A stretch of 31,746 nt of DNA from the NCBI GenBank assembly GCA_036339375.1, contig JAYZBC010000080.1, positions 1 through 31,746 on the forward strand, read 5' to 3'. The translations under genes were made by a program, and so were the position numbers. The notes beneath the pieces are model-generated. The model saw only the letters and a program-made list of their open reading frames with translations, did not search any database and was not told where the DNA came from. This document shows positions 14,500-23,123 of this stretch, one piece after another. The stretch is from JAYZBC01 sp036339375 (GTDB lineage: Bacteria; Pseudomonadota; Alphaproteobacteria; MPNO01; UBA2964). The first letter of the stretch is position 1. Every line of letters begins with the position of its first letter.

Positions 14500-16544
14500 A
14501 AAACCGCTGGTCTCATCGAGGGGTAAAATCTTTCGTGGATAAATATGTCTCAAGGACAATCAGCGAGGACTTAGCCCTTCGTGTATATTCATCACGTTTA
14601 TTAGGTAGCGAGCCTAAACTAGTTCTTCATGGTGGTGGAAATACCTCAGTCAAGACGAAAATTTTTGATATTGTAGGTAAAGAAACTGAGGTTTTGTATG
14701 TAAAGGGGTCTGGATGTGATCTAAAAAATATTGAGCCTGGCGGTTTTCCAGCAGTTCGGTTAATGCCAATTCGAGAGGTTTTGTCGCTTGAAAGCATGAC
14801 AGATGAAGAGCTTGAAAATGTTCAACGGACAAATTTACTAGATGCGTCGGCTCCAAATCCTTCGGTGGAAACACTGCTTCACGCATTTTTGCCTCACAAA
14901 TTCGTTGATCATACCCATGCAAATGCAGTTTTGACCCTTACCGATCAAATTAGTGGAGACCAAATTTGTCGAGATATTTTTGGTGATACCGTTGGGTTAG
15001 TTCCATACGTTATGCCCGGTTTTGCACTCGCAAAAAAAGCGCAGGAAGTGTTTGAGCAGAATGACGCTGTAGAGGGACTACTGGTTCTTAAGCATGGAAT
15101 TTTTACTTTTGGAGAAAATGCTAAAGAATCCTATGACCGTATGATAAACCTGGTTAACAAAGCTGAATTGGAAATTAGTAAAAGACTGAAAAAAAGAAAA
15201 TTTTTTCTCAAAGAAACTCCTAGTTCATTAATTCTAGCTTCTAAATTGGCACCGATACTTAGAGGTATGTTGGCGTTGGAACAAGGTGGGGTTAAGCAGG
15301 GCTTTGTTTTTGATTTTCGCACAAGCCCTAAAATCCTAAACTTTTTGGCAGGCAAGGCACTTAGAGTATACCGCCAAAAAGGAACAATTACACCAGACCA
15401 TATCATTCGCACAAGGGCGTTCCCTATGATTGTGCCGGCACCTGAAAAAGGAAAAATGGAGGAATTCAAAAAGGGGTGTGAAAAAGCTTTGGATAAATAT
15501 GTCTTTGAATACCACTCTTATTTTGAGCGCAATAACATCAATCAAAAATTCGTCAAAACTGAATTGGATCCATTTCCGCGAATTATTTTGATACCTGCTG
15601 TGGGTTTTTTTGGTCTTGGAAAGGATCCATCAGCAGCAAGTGTTGCTTCGGATCTCGCGGAAACTAATATTAATGTAATTTCTCATATAGAAGCTATGGG
15701 AACATATGAAGGAATTTCGGAGGCAGAAATTTTTAACGTTGAATATTGGCCATTAGAGCGAGCTAAATTAGGACCATCGAGTCAAAAACCCTTGAACCAA
15801 AAAATAGTGGCAATCACCGGGGGGGGGTCTGGAATTGGTGCAGCAACCGCAAGGGTGTTTTCTGATGCAGGGGCCGTAGTCATTGTTTTAGATTTAAACG
15901 AAACATCAGCACGGCTTGTGGCTGAAAAAATTAATGGTTTTCCTTTAATCTGTGACGTGACTAAATCTAAGTCCGTAACGCGAGCATTTGGAAAAATTTG
16001 CGAAAAATTTGGGGGCCTAGACATTTTGGTGTCAAATGCGGGTGGTGCTTGGCAAGGACGTATAGGAGAAGTTGATGATACCATATTGCGTCAGAGTTTC
16101 GATTTGAATTTTTTTGCTCATCAATCTGTGTCTCAGGCGGCAGTTAAAATATTTTTAGATCAGAAAATTGGCGGTTGTTTGTTATTCAATGCCTCAAAAC
16201 AAGCAGTAAATCCTGGTCGTAACTTTGGCCCTTATGGATTGCCGAAGGCTGCAACGATGTTTTTGATGCGTCAGTACGCTCTTGATTATGGCGAAGAAGG
16301 AATCAGGTCTAACGCGATTAATGCTGACCGAATTCGAACAGGAATTCTTAGTGATGACATGATAACCTCGCGGGCAAAGGCTCGAGGAATCAGCGAAAAA
16401 GAATATTTGTCAGGAAATTTGTTGAAACGTGAAGTAAAAGCGGAAGATGTGGCCAAAGGATTTTTAAATCTTGCATTGGCTGAAAAAACTACAGGTGCGG
16501 TTTTGACAGTTGATGGTGGGAATATTTCAGCAGCACTACGATGA
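14496..16544 (+). CDS. Bifunctional class II aldolase / short-chain dehydrogenase fusion
   Basis: A 682-residue two-domain protein. The N-terminal class II (zinc, RhaD/FucA-like) aldolase has the phosphate-loop HGGGNTSVK (45-53), a catalytic-type Glu125 in SVETLLH, and zinc-ligand histidines 139 and 141 in DHTHAN and 200 in LKHG. A linker of about 200 residues follows. The C-terminal short-chain dehydrogenase has TGGGSGIG (441-448) for NAD(P), NAGG (514-517), Ser567 and the YxxxK pair Tyr580/Lys584. Relatives are usually annotated as rhamnulose-1-phosphate aldolase/alcohol dehydrogenase. Here the ATG overlaps the mtnA stop in an mtnP-mtnA operon, and no rhamnose gene is in the window, so the likely substrate is 5-methylthioribulose 1-phosphate or its 5-deoxy analogue, giving dihydroxyacetone phosphate and an aldehyde that the dehydrogenase half processes. 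The domains are sure; the substrate is inferred. Confidence 0.88.
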   Translation: MKNRWSHRGVKSFVDKYVSRTISEDLALRVYSSRLLGSEPKLVLHGGGNTSVKTKIFDIVGKETEVLYVKGSGCDLKNIEPGGFPAVRLMPIREVLSLESMTDEELENVQRTNLLDASAPNPSVETLLHAFLPHKFVDHTHANAVLTLTDQISGDQICRDIFGDTVGLVPYVMPGFALAKKAQEVFEQNDAVEGLLVLKHGIFTFGENAKESYDRMINLVNKAELEISKRLKKRKFFLKETPSSLILASKLAPILRGMLALEQGGVKQGFVFDFRTSPKILNFLAGKALRVYRQKGTITPDHIIRTRAFPMIVPAPEKGKMEEFKKGCEKALDKYVFEYHSYFERNNINQKFVKTELDPFPRIILIPAVGFFGLGKDPSAASVASDLAETNINVISHIEAMGTYEGISEAEIFNVEYWPLERAKLGPSSQKPLNQKIVAITGGGSGIGAATARVFSDAGAVVIVLDLNETSARLVAEKINGFPLICDVTKSKSVTRAFGKICEKFGGLDILVSNAGGAWQGRIGEVDDTILRQSFDLNFFAHQSVSQAAVKIFLDQKIGGCLLFNASKQAVNPGRNFGPYGLPKAATMFLMRQYALDYGEEGIRSNAINADRIRTGILSDDMITSRAKARGISEKEYLSGNLLKREVKAEDVAKGFLNLALAEKTTGAVLTVDGGNISAALR

Positions 16545-16565
16545 CAAATGTATAAGAAACAAATT

Positions 16566-16597
16566 AAAGCCCCGAAAATTTAAATTTCGGGGCTTTT
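16566..16597. terminator. Hairpin terminator between convergent genes
   Basis: A 12-bp perfect stem (AAAGCCCCGAAA at 16566-16577 with TTTCGGGGCTTT at 16585-16596), 7-base AT loop and trailing T. It lies 21 bases after the aldolase/SDR stop and 8 bases before the end of the minus-strand hydrolase gene, so it can serve both sides. Confidence 0.88.
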
Positions 16598-16604
16598 ACC
16601 CGTT

Positions 16605-17276
16605 TTAACTAAGATGTTGGCTGAACAAGTCTAAGGTGCGAGCATGGCCGCGTTCACAAGCTCCTTGGTTGTAGCTTTCCCTTTCATCACAGCAAAAACC
16701 GTGTCCAGAATCGTCATAAACATAACAAGGAATATCCGGGTGTGATTCTTTAATCTCATGGACCTGACTCAAGGGAATTCCCCCATCTTTATCTCCAAAA
16801 TTCAAAATGACTGGAATTTTAGGAGCATCCTCTCGTTTAGCATGAATACCGCCACCATAAAAAGTCGAAGCGGCTGATAAGCCGTCACAATGACAAGCCC
16901 CCAGCCAACTTACAAAACCTCCAAAACAATAACCAACTATACCCACTTTGCCGGTTTTTCCAGCTTCATCAATGGCTGCTTGAACGTCAGCTTTAATGCC
17001 ATCCTCATCAAGACCCATACGTGTGTCTCTTCCTTTAGCAAAATCGTCTTGGCCATAACCAAGGTCTAGCCCTTTTTCAGCTCGATCAAAAAGCGCGGGC
17101 GCAATAGCAACGTAACCATTCTTCGCATATTCCTCACAAAGATTGCGAATGTGCTGATTAACACCAAAAATTTCTTGGATAACAACGACGCTTCCCTTGG
17201 TTACGCCCTCAGGCTCCACCCTATATGCATCGAGGGTGTGCCCATCGCTTGTGGTTAACTGAATTGTGGATCCCAT
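16605..17276 (-). CDS. Dienelactone hydrolase family protein
   Basis: A 223-residue alpha/beta hydrolase of the dienelactone hydrolase type. The cysteine nucleophile is in GYCFGG (Cys117), with GDKDGGIP (Asp164 region) and SGHGF (His192) as the other triad members; Glu35 in QEIFGVN matches the residue that activates the cysteine in the family. No signal peptide, so cytoplasmic. ATG at 17276 follows AGGGAGA. It stands alone, convergent with the aldolase/SDR gene and 213 bases downstream of ychF. True dienelactone hydrolases act in chloroaromatic breakdown, but no catabolic neighbours are present and most such proteins have unknown ester or lactone substrates. Confidence 0.88.
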   Translation of the reverse strand: MGSTIQLTTSDGHTLDAYRVEPEGVTKGSVVVIQEIFGVNQHIRNLCEEYAKNGYVAIAPALFDRAEKGLDLGYGQDDFAKGRDTRMGLDEDGIKADVQAAIDEAGKTGKVGIVGYCFGGFVSWLGACHCDGLSAASTFYGGGIHAKREDAPKIPVILNFGDKDGGIPLSQVHEIKESHPDIPCYVYDDSGHGFCCDERESYNQGACERGHARTLDLFSQHLS

Positions 17277-17489
17277 ATTTTTCTCCCTAATTAGGTGCTG
17301 AAATATTCTTTACAGCATAACTCATTTGACGAGCAGTGTTTTAAACTGTGGTAAAGACTTGTGCAATGTTTTGTCGAAATCATTAAAAGTTTTTGGTAGA
17401 AACTGATTACTCACCTTTTTGTTAAATTTTAAAAATCAATTAAAATCTACAAAGCTCCTGCTTATCAAATTTTAGATAAAAAATCCATT

Positions 17490-18590
17490 TTAAACGTTGA
17501 ACCGAAAAAGGATGATATCACCATCTTGGACTACATAATCTCTCCCTTCTTGGCGCATTTTCCCGGTTTCCTTGGCTGCCTGTTCACCTTTGCACGCTAC
17601 ATAATCTTTATAAGAAATCGTTTCAGCACAGATAAACCCACGCTTGAAATCTGTGTGAATTTTTCCGGCAGCATTTATTGCTTTGGTTCCCGAGGGGATG
17701 GTCCAAGCACGGGTTTCTGTGGGCCCGGCCGTAATATAGGTGATGAGGCCCAATAACTTATAGCCAGCATTAATGACTCTTTCTAGTCCCTTTTCCGCTA
17801 GCCCTAAAGATTCTAAAAACATTTTTTGTTCAGCGGCTACCTCCAGCTGTGCTATCTCTGCTTCGATGGATGCTGAAATTACCACCGAAATTGCGCCTTC
17901 TGCAGTCGCATAATCCGCAACTAGTTGACTATAATTATTTCCAGAGTAGGCGTGTTGGTCACCCACATTGCACACGTACATAACCGGTTTGCCACTAAGT
18001 AACTGCAATTCGTCAAATTGAGCCCGATTTTTTAAATTTTTAAGTAAAGATCGAGCAGGGATTCCGTCCTCTAGGGTGGTAATCACTTCATTTAAAATTT
18101 CAAGTTTCAACGCAGAATCTTTATCCTTTCCACGTGCCCTTTTAACGAGCGCAACGTGCCTTTTTTCTATGCTATTTAAATCTGAAAGCATTAATTCTGT
18201 ATTTATGGCCTCAATGTCACCAATCGGATCAATTTGTCCTGATACATGTGTGACGTTGTCGTTGTCAAAGCAACGAACAACATGGACAACGGCGTCCACT
18301 TCGCGAATATGGCTTAGAAATTGATTTCCTAGTCCCTCGCCCTTACTGGCGCCTGGGACCAAACCAGCAATATCAGAAAAGTCAATTTGTGTGTGCGTAA
18401 CTTTGGAAGATTTAGCCAGGGCGCTAATGATATTAAGTCGTGGATCAGGAACCGCAATTCTTCCCACATTTGGTTCAATTGTACAGAATGGATAGTTTTC
18501 TGCCTGTGCCGCTATTGTCGCAGTCATGGCGTTAAATAACGTTGATTTACCTACATTCGGCAAGCCAACTATTCCACAGGTGAAACCCAT
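17490..18590 (-). CDS. ychF: Redox-regulated ATPase/GTPase YchF (OLA1 family)
   Basis: Universally conserved Obg-related P-loop NTPase, 366 residues, that binds ribosomes and prefers ATP in characterised members. G1 is GLPNVGKST (about 9-17), followed by the PFCTIEPNVGRIAVPD switch, the G3-type DFSDIAGLVPGAS, and a C-terminal TGS domain (GLITYITAGPTETRAW ... DYVVQDGDIILFRF). The G4 position reads CNVGD. The ATG overlaps the pth stop by one base (TAATG), giving the common pth-ychF pair. Confidence 0.95.
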   Translation of the reverse strand: MGFTCGIVGLPNVGKSTLFNAMTATIAAQAENYPFCTIEPNVGRIAVPDPRLNIISALAKSSKVTHTQIDFSDIAGLVPGASKGEGLGNQFLSHIREVDAVVHVVRCFDNDNVTHVSGQIDPIGDIEAINTELMLSDLNSIEKRHVALVKRARGKDKDSALKLEILNEVITTLEDGIPARSLLKNLKNRAQFDELQLLSGKPVMYVCNVGDQHAYSGNNYSQLVADYATAEGAISVVISASIEAEIAQLEVAAEQKMFLESLGLAEKGLERVINAGYKLLGLITYITAGPTETRAWTIPSGTKAINAAGKIHTDFKRGFICAETISYKDYVACKGEQAAKETGKMRQEGRDYVVQDGDIILFRFNV

Positions 18591-19225
18591 TATTTGTCTT
18601 TCTGCAAAACTGTAAATTTATGCTCTTTAGGTCTTTGGTGTTTCTCTTCGGTCGATTGTTGAAGTAAAGCAATCTTTGTCATGAAAGCCGAATCATCTCC
18701 GTTTAGTAAAATTGGGAGGGCGGTCGATATAGCTGTTAAAGTCTCTTTCACCCATTTCTGATCTGATTTGGCAAAATTATTTAACACGTGTTTTTTTACA
18801 CGTTTTTTTTCGCCAGGATGACCTACACCTATGCGCACTCGCCAAAAATTTTTTCCAACATGGCTTTCAATATTGCGAACTCCATTATGCCCCGCATGCC
18901 CACCACCAAACTTTGTACGCACTTTACCTGGCGCTAAATCAATATCATCGTGGAATATAAAAATTTTATTCGGTTCTAGACGCCAGTAGCGAATAGTTCG
19001 ACCAACGGCATTGCCAGATTCGTTCATGTAAGTTAGCGGTTTGAGGATCTTTACTTTTGTACGGTCAACAAAACCGTCCACGAATAAACCTGGCGGGCGT
19101 ATTCTTTTTTGGGTGGTGCCCAGGCCATAGGCGTGAATTATCCCATCGACCGCCATTGATCCTATATTATGACGATTTGAGGAATAATCTTTTCCTGGGT
19201 TCCCTAAGCCAACAAGGAGTAACAT
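18590..19225 (-). CDS. pth: Peptidyl-tRNA hydrolase
   Basis: Rescues peptidyl-tRNAs that dissociate from stalled ribosomes; 211 residues. The N-terminal GLGNPGKDY (6-14), catalytic His19 in NRHNIG, LTYMNESG with Asn68, Asp93 in FHDDIDL and the KFGGGHAGHNGVRNI loop agree with the well-studied enzyme. The C-terminus is about 15 residues longer than in E. coli and basic. Only 13 bases separate it from rplY upstream, and it overlaps ychF downstream, so it is in one transcript with rplY-pth-ychF; its own ribosome site is weak. Confidence 0.95.
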   Translation of the reverse strand: MLLLVGLGNPGKDYSSNRHNIGSMAVDGIIHAYGLGTTQKRIRPPGLFVDGFVDRTKVKILKPLTYMNESGNAVGRTIRYWRLEPNKIFIFHDDIDLAPGKVRTKFGGGHAGHNGVRNIESHVGKNFWRVRIGVGHPGEKKRVKKHVLNNFAKSDQKWVKETLTAISTALPILLNGDDSAFMTKIALLQQSTEEKHQRPKEHKFTVLQKDK

Positions 19226-19238
19226 GGTAAACTAAAAA

Positions 19239-19958
19239 CTAGGTTTTTTTCTCTTGATTTTCGGACTTGTTTTTTTCTCCTTCGTCAGACTCAGTTTCAT
19301 CTTTTGCTTCCCCTGTGTCTTCACCTTCTTCGCCTTCTTCACCTTCGCCTTCGAGGCCTTCCTCGTCTTCAACCTCTTCGTCTACCGGCATGACTGTAGG
19401 TGCAGATATGGTCGCAACTGTAAAATCACGATCTGTGATGGTGAGGGCCACATTTTCGGGAAGAGTGAGAGCGCTGGCATGGAGAGCATCTCCCACCTCT
19501 AACCCAGTCAAGTCCAATTCAAAACTCTCTGGTATTGCGTCCGCTACACAACTAATTTCTATCGTGTGGCGAACAATGTTCAGTACACCCCCGGTTTTTA
19601 GTCCAGGCGATTCACTTTCGTTAAAAAATAAGACTGGAATTTCTACAGTTAACTTTCTGTCACGAGAATAATGCAAAAAATCAATATGCAGCGGTTTATC
19701 TGTTACTGGGTGGTATTGGGCATCACGAGGTAGCACACGGTAAACTTTTCCACCAACATTAATATCCAAAAGTCGAATAAAGAAATCAGGTTTAAGAAGT
19801 TGTTGTTCAATTATGGATTGTTCCACTGTGATAACGATAGGGTTTTCCTGATTGCCGTAAATAACGGCTGGAATCTGCCCATTTCGGCGTTCTGCCCGGG
19901 CCTTACCCTTTCCCAGCCCCTCACGCGATGCTCCGGCAATGGTTTGAACTTCGGCCAT
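19239..19958 (-). CDS. rplY: 50S ribosomal protein L25 / general stress protein Ctc
   Basis: 5S rRNA-binding ribosomal protein of the long Ctc type, 239 residues: L25 domain (about 5-95, with EGLGKGKARAERRNGQIPAVIYG), then the beta-rich C-terminal domain (about 100-190), then a highly acidic, low-complexity tail of roughly 45 residues made mostly of Glu, Gly, Asp and Lys. ATG at 19958 has a very strong AGGAGGA six bases upstream, as expected for a ribosomal protein. Lies between prs and pth in the classic order prs-rplY-pth-ychF. Confidence 0.95.
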   Translation of the reverse strand: MAEVQTIAGASREGLGKGKARAERRNGQIPAVIYGNQENPIVITVEQSIIEQQLLKPDFFIRLLDINVGGKVYRVLPRDAQYHPVTDKPLHIDFLHYSRDRKLTVEIPVLFFNESESPGLKTGGVLNIVRHTIEISCVADAIPESFELDLTGLEVGDALHASALTLPENVALTITDRDFTVATISAPTVMPVDEEVEDEEGLEGEGEEGEEGEDTGEAKDETESDEGEKNKSENQEKKT

Positions 19959-20051
19959 GCCATTCCTCCTTATGAAAGTTGCTATATAGCGCCAACCTCC
20001 AGGGGTGTTGACGCGCCAAAATAATAATAAAAGAAGCGAAGGGTTTTAATC

Positions 20052-20996
20052 CTATGCGGCAGAATAGTCAAACAAACTAGACACCGAGCGTTCGTCACTA
20101 ATTCGAGCAATTGCTTCTCCTATCAGAGGCGCTATCGAAAGCTGCCGTATATTTTGCGAAACTCTGACAGCCTCTGTTGCCAAAATGCTGTCAGTTATGA
20201 CCATTGTTTGAATTGGCGAAGAGGATACTCTCGAGACCGCACCCCCAGAAAGCACACCGTGTGAAATATATGCTGAGACAGACTTAGCACCGGCATCGTG
20301 AAGAGCTGCTGCTGCGTTACACAACGTTCCAGCAGAATCCACAATATCATCTACCACAATACATTCTCGCCCTTTTACATCACCGATTATGTGAATGACT
20401 TCCGAAACACCTGCTTGTGCTCGACGCTTGTCAATAATAGCTAAGTCTACTTCTAGTGTTTTGGCTAGTGCCCTTGCACGTAATACACCACCAACGTCTG
20501 GAGATACCATTGTTAAATTTTTACAATCGAACGTTTGCTGTATATCACGCAAAAATACGGGAGAGGTAAATAAATTATCCAGCGGAATGTCAAAGAAACC
20601 TTGAATTTGGCCCGCGTGTAAATCTAATGTTAAAACTCTGTCTACGCCTGCCGTTGTTATCAGGTTAGCTACGAGTTTCGCTGATATCGGTGTTCTTGGG
20701 CCCGATTTTCGATCCTGGCGGGCATACCCAAAATACGGGATTACGGCCGTAATACGTCTTGCCGACCCCCTTCTCAGCGCATCTATACAAACCAACAGCT
20801 CCATTAGGTTGTCGTTAGTAGGATATGATGTGGACTGGATGACAAAAACGTCTTCACCACGAACATTTTCTTCAATTTCGACAAAACATTCCATGTCTGA
20901 GAAACGACGAATACTTGCTTTACATAATGAAAGATTTAAATATGCGGCTATTGCTTCCCCGAGAGGTCGGTTGCTATTGCCTGCCACAATTTTCAT
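20052..20996 (-). CDS. prs: Ribose-phosphate pyrophosphokinase
   Basis: Makes 5-phosphoribosyl 1-diphosphate from ribose 5-phosphate and ATP for nucleotide, histidine and tryptophan synthesis; 314 residues, standard for the class I enzyme. Recognised from FSDMECFVEIEENVRGEDVFVIQST near the start, the ATP-site PYFGYARQDRKSGPRTPISAK region, MVSPDVGGVLRARA, and the PRPP-binding loop CIVVDDIVDSAGTL. ATG at 20996. The 243 bases upstream, before pgeF, hold no gene that I can support and presumably the promoter. Confidence 0.96.
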   Translation of the reverse strand: MKIVAGNSNRPLGEAIAAYLNLSLCKASIRRFSDMECFVEIEENVRGEDVFVIQSTSYPTNDNLMELLVCIDALRRGSARRITAVIPYFGYARQDRKSGPRTPISAKLVANLITTAGVDRVLTLDLHAGQIQGFFDIPLDNLFTSPVFLRDIQQTFDCKNLTMVSPDVGGVLRARALAKTLEVDLAIIDKRRAQAGVSEVIHIIGDVKGRECIVVDDIVDSAGTLCNAAAALHDAGAKSVSAYISHGVLSGGAVSRVSSSPIQTMVITDSILATEAVRVSQNIRQLSIAPLIGEAIARISDERSVSSLFDYSAA

Positions 20997-21239
20997 TTTA
21001 AGACTTCCTTTGGCTGGTAAGCGAATATTAGATGTTTTGGTGTAAATTTTAAAGGCGCGCGCAATGTATCAGGAGCAAATACTGATGTAAATGAGCGGTA
21101 TTTTTGGCCCCAAAATTTTTTAATCTTTCTTAAACATGATAAATTTTTATGATTAAAAGGGCATACTACAAAATTGTGCAAGTAACTATTACGCCTAAAA
21201 TAGCAAAAATTAAGAAAAAGATTAAATGCGGCACCAAGT

Positions 21240-22028
21240 TTATTCCTTAATCATGATAGCGCTTAAACCGCGACCGAAATCTGATTGTCCTTTTTTGATC
21301 ATTCGTCGGTAGCTATATAAATTATTTTCATCTGAAAAATTATCAATTTTTATCCGGTCATGTTTCACTACTCCTGAAACTTGAAGTTGCCATTCAACAA
21401 ATCCGGGTAAATTAAAATATGCATGGTTAGAATCCACAATTTCAAAGAACTTTTCATACGCTTTGTCTTTCTCCAAAAATACGTTTTTAAAGTCTGAACG
21501 CACTTCATATGAATTTTTTCCGATACAAGGCCCAATGGCTGCTACAATTCGTTTCCTTATTGCTCCCATACTTTCCATGGATTCTACGGTTTTTTTTACT
21601 ACCCCGCTCAGGGCGCCACGCCAACCGGCATGACAAGCACCAATTATTCCAGATGATGGCTCTGCAAATAAAATTGGTGCACAATCTGCGGTTAAAATAC
21701 CGAGCACTACTCCTTTCTTTTTTGTGACCATTCCGTCCGCTTCTGGTCTTCGTTCCTTATACCCAATTTTTTTGACGTTAATTATTTTGTTTCCGTGAAC
21801 CTGGTTGATAGTTACTAAGGCATTCTCCTTTTTTCCAAAGAAGTCCATAGCCCGCCGGCGATTTTCTCGTATATTTTCGAGTTTATCGGCAGAAGAAAAA
21901 CCGCAATTCAAAGAGGCGTAAAGTCCTGCACTGATACCACCCCTGCGTGTAAAAAAGGCATGCTTGATTTGGGGTATTTCATTCAAAGCTGATATAGTGA
22001 GTGGTATCAAATTTTGCATTGTTTTCAT
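21240..22028 (-). CDS. pgeF: Peptidoglycan editing factor PgeF (YfiH/laccase-domain, multicopper polyphenol oxidoreductase family)
   Basis: A 262-residue member of the YfiH/DUF152 family. The three conserved metal or catalytic ligands are visible: His78 in QVHGNK, Cys116 in LTADCAPIL and His133 in CHAGWRG. E. coli PgeF removes mis-incorporated L-serine from peptidoglycan precursors; mammalian homologues act as purine nucleoside phosphorylases, so the exact activity here is open. Start ATG 22028 or 22019; neither has a good ribosome site, but the gene follows midA by nine bases and is probably read by coupling. Confidence 0.9.
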   Translation of the reverse strand: MKTMQNLIPLTISALNEIPQIKHAFFTRRGGISAGLYASLNCGFSSADKLENIRENRRRAMDFFGKKENALVTINQVHGNKIINVKKIGYKERRPEADGMVTKKKGVVLGILTADCAPILFAEPSSGIIGACHAGWRGALSGVVKKTVESMESMGAIRKRIVAAIGPCIGKNSYEVRSDFKNVFLEKDKAYEKFFEIVDSNHAYFNLPGFVEWQLQVSGVVKHDRIKIDNFSDENNLYSYRRMIKKGQSDFGRGLSAIMIKE

Positions 22029-22037
22029 TGAAAGTTA

Positions 22038-23123
22038 TCAAGATTGCAATTCGAACCCGGCGGGAGCAGGCTGATTGGGGGGCAAAACAGCGATAACCTT
22101 AAATAGCGTCCCCATTTGAGATGAGGAGGTCAAACGGCGGCAGCCTTCCAGTAAACTTTCTGTTTGTTTTGAATTTGCCCCTTCCAACAGCTTTTTTATA
22201 CGGGTTTTAATGCCAAGTGATATTAGAAATTCACCCTGATTTATAGGTCCATACACTTTTACTCCTCCCTTTTTGAGGGAATTCGAAATAGCAGAAAAAT
22301 CTACATGAGCTGTTAAATCCGCTTCTCCAATTTCCAATAGGGGATTATGAGTTCGATGGGATTTTACTGCTTGGAGTGTTTCTAACGTATTTAGAGCGGT
22401 GTATCCGTAATCAATGATAATAGCAGCAACTCCATGTAAACATATCCAGCGTCCAATTTGATCAGCAAGTTTTTGTCCGATTGGGCAATTTTCAAAAACA
22501 GCTCCCAAACGTGCGTTTTGTAGCTGTTTCGGAATTTTTATGGAATTCTTTTTCTTATAAGGCATAAAAAAAAATTTATTTTTTTCTTCATCGTAATCTA
22601 CCCTTCGCTCGTACCAACCCTGTTTAGTATTTACGTACTGATCAACCGGTAAAGCGTCAAAAAACTCATTAGCAATAATTAAGGTTGGCTTTTGAGGAAT
22701 TGTGTCTAGTGTTTTATGCCAATGGACTTTAAAATTTGAGAGTACCTGTCTTTGGATTTTGCAAAGGACATCACTTGTCTCAACTAAGTGAATTTGAACT
22801 GCATCCAAAAATGATGGTACGGTAATACCAGATCTCATTATGTCAGACATCAAGGTCCCTCTGCCTGGCCCTAATTCCACAAGGTTAAGTTCCTTGGGTT
22901 TATTTCCTTTTTGCCATGTTACAGCGCACCAAAGGCCTAATATTTCGCCAAAAACTTGGCTTATCTCGGGAGCAGTTATGAAATCCCCTGTTAAACCAAA
23001 AGGATCACGTGTTTGGTAGTAACCATGAAAAGGGTTTGCCATTGCGGTTGACATAAAATTCGAAACAGAGATCGGACCAGAAGCATTAATTTGCTTCCTT
23101 ATTTTTCTTTCAAGTGGTGTCAC
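22038..23123 (-). CDS. MidA/NDUFAF7-type SAM-dependent methyltransferase
   Basis: A 361-residue methyltransferase of the family whose mitochondrial member NDUFAF7 methylates an arginine of complex I subunit NDUFS2. The SAM-binding motif is LVELGPGRGTLMSDIMR (81-97), preceded by the family's GYYQTRDPFGLTGDFITAPEISQVFGE opening (about 35-60), and followed by IANEFFDALPVDQY. Begins with GTG at 23123, which overlaps the lgt TGA (GTGA), so translation is coupled to lgt. In alphaproteobacteria lgt-midA-pgeF is a common order. Confidence 0.9.
   Translation of the reverse strand: MTPLERKIRKQINASGPISVSNFMSTAMANPFHGYYQTRDPFGLTGDFITAPEISQVFGEILGLWCAVTWQKGNKPKELNLVELGPGRGTLMSDIMRSGITVPSFLDAVQIHLVETSDVLCKIQRQVLSNFKVHWHKTLDTIPQKPTLIIANEFFDALPVDQYVNTKQGWYERRVDYDEEKNKFFFMPYKKKNSIKIPKQLQNARLGAVFENCPIGQKLADQIGRWICLHGVAAIIIDYGYTALNTLETLQAVKSHRTHNPLLEIGEADLTAHVDFSAISNSLKKGGVKVYGPINQGEFLISLGIKTRIKKLLEGANSKQTESLLEGCRRLTSSSQMGTLFKVIAVLPPNQPAPAGFELQS

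Noticed and set aside
14496..16544. Rhamnose catabolism operon
   Set aside because: The fusion family often carries the rhamnulose-1-phosphate aldolase name, but no rhamnose isomerase, kinase, mutarotase or transporter gene is adjacent; the gene is coupled to mtnA instead.
16605..17276. Part of a chloroaromatic degradation pathway?
   Set aside because: The dienelactone hydrolase fold is clear but no ring-cleavage, muconate or maleylacetate genes are nearby, so a pathway assignment is not supported.
19267..19671. Ser/Pro-rich open frame antisense to rplY
   Set aside because: It is the complement of the Glu/Asp/Gly-rich tail codons of L25; the low-complexity composition explains the open frame.
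20993..21181. 62-codon open frame in the gap upstream of prs
   Set aside because: It overlaps the prs start, has no ribosome site or recognisable motif, and the gap is a natural place for the prs leader.
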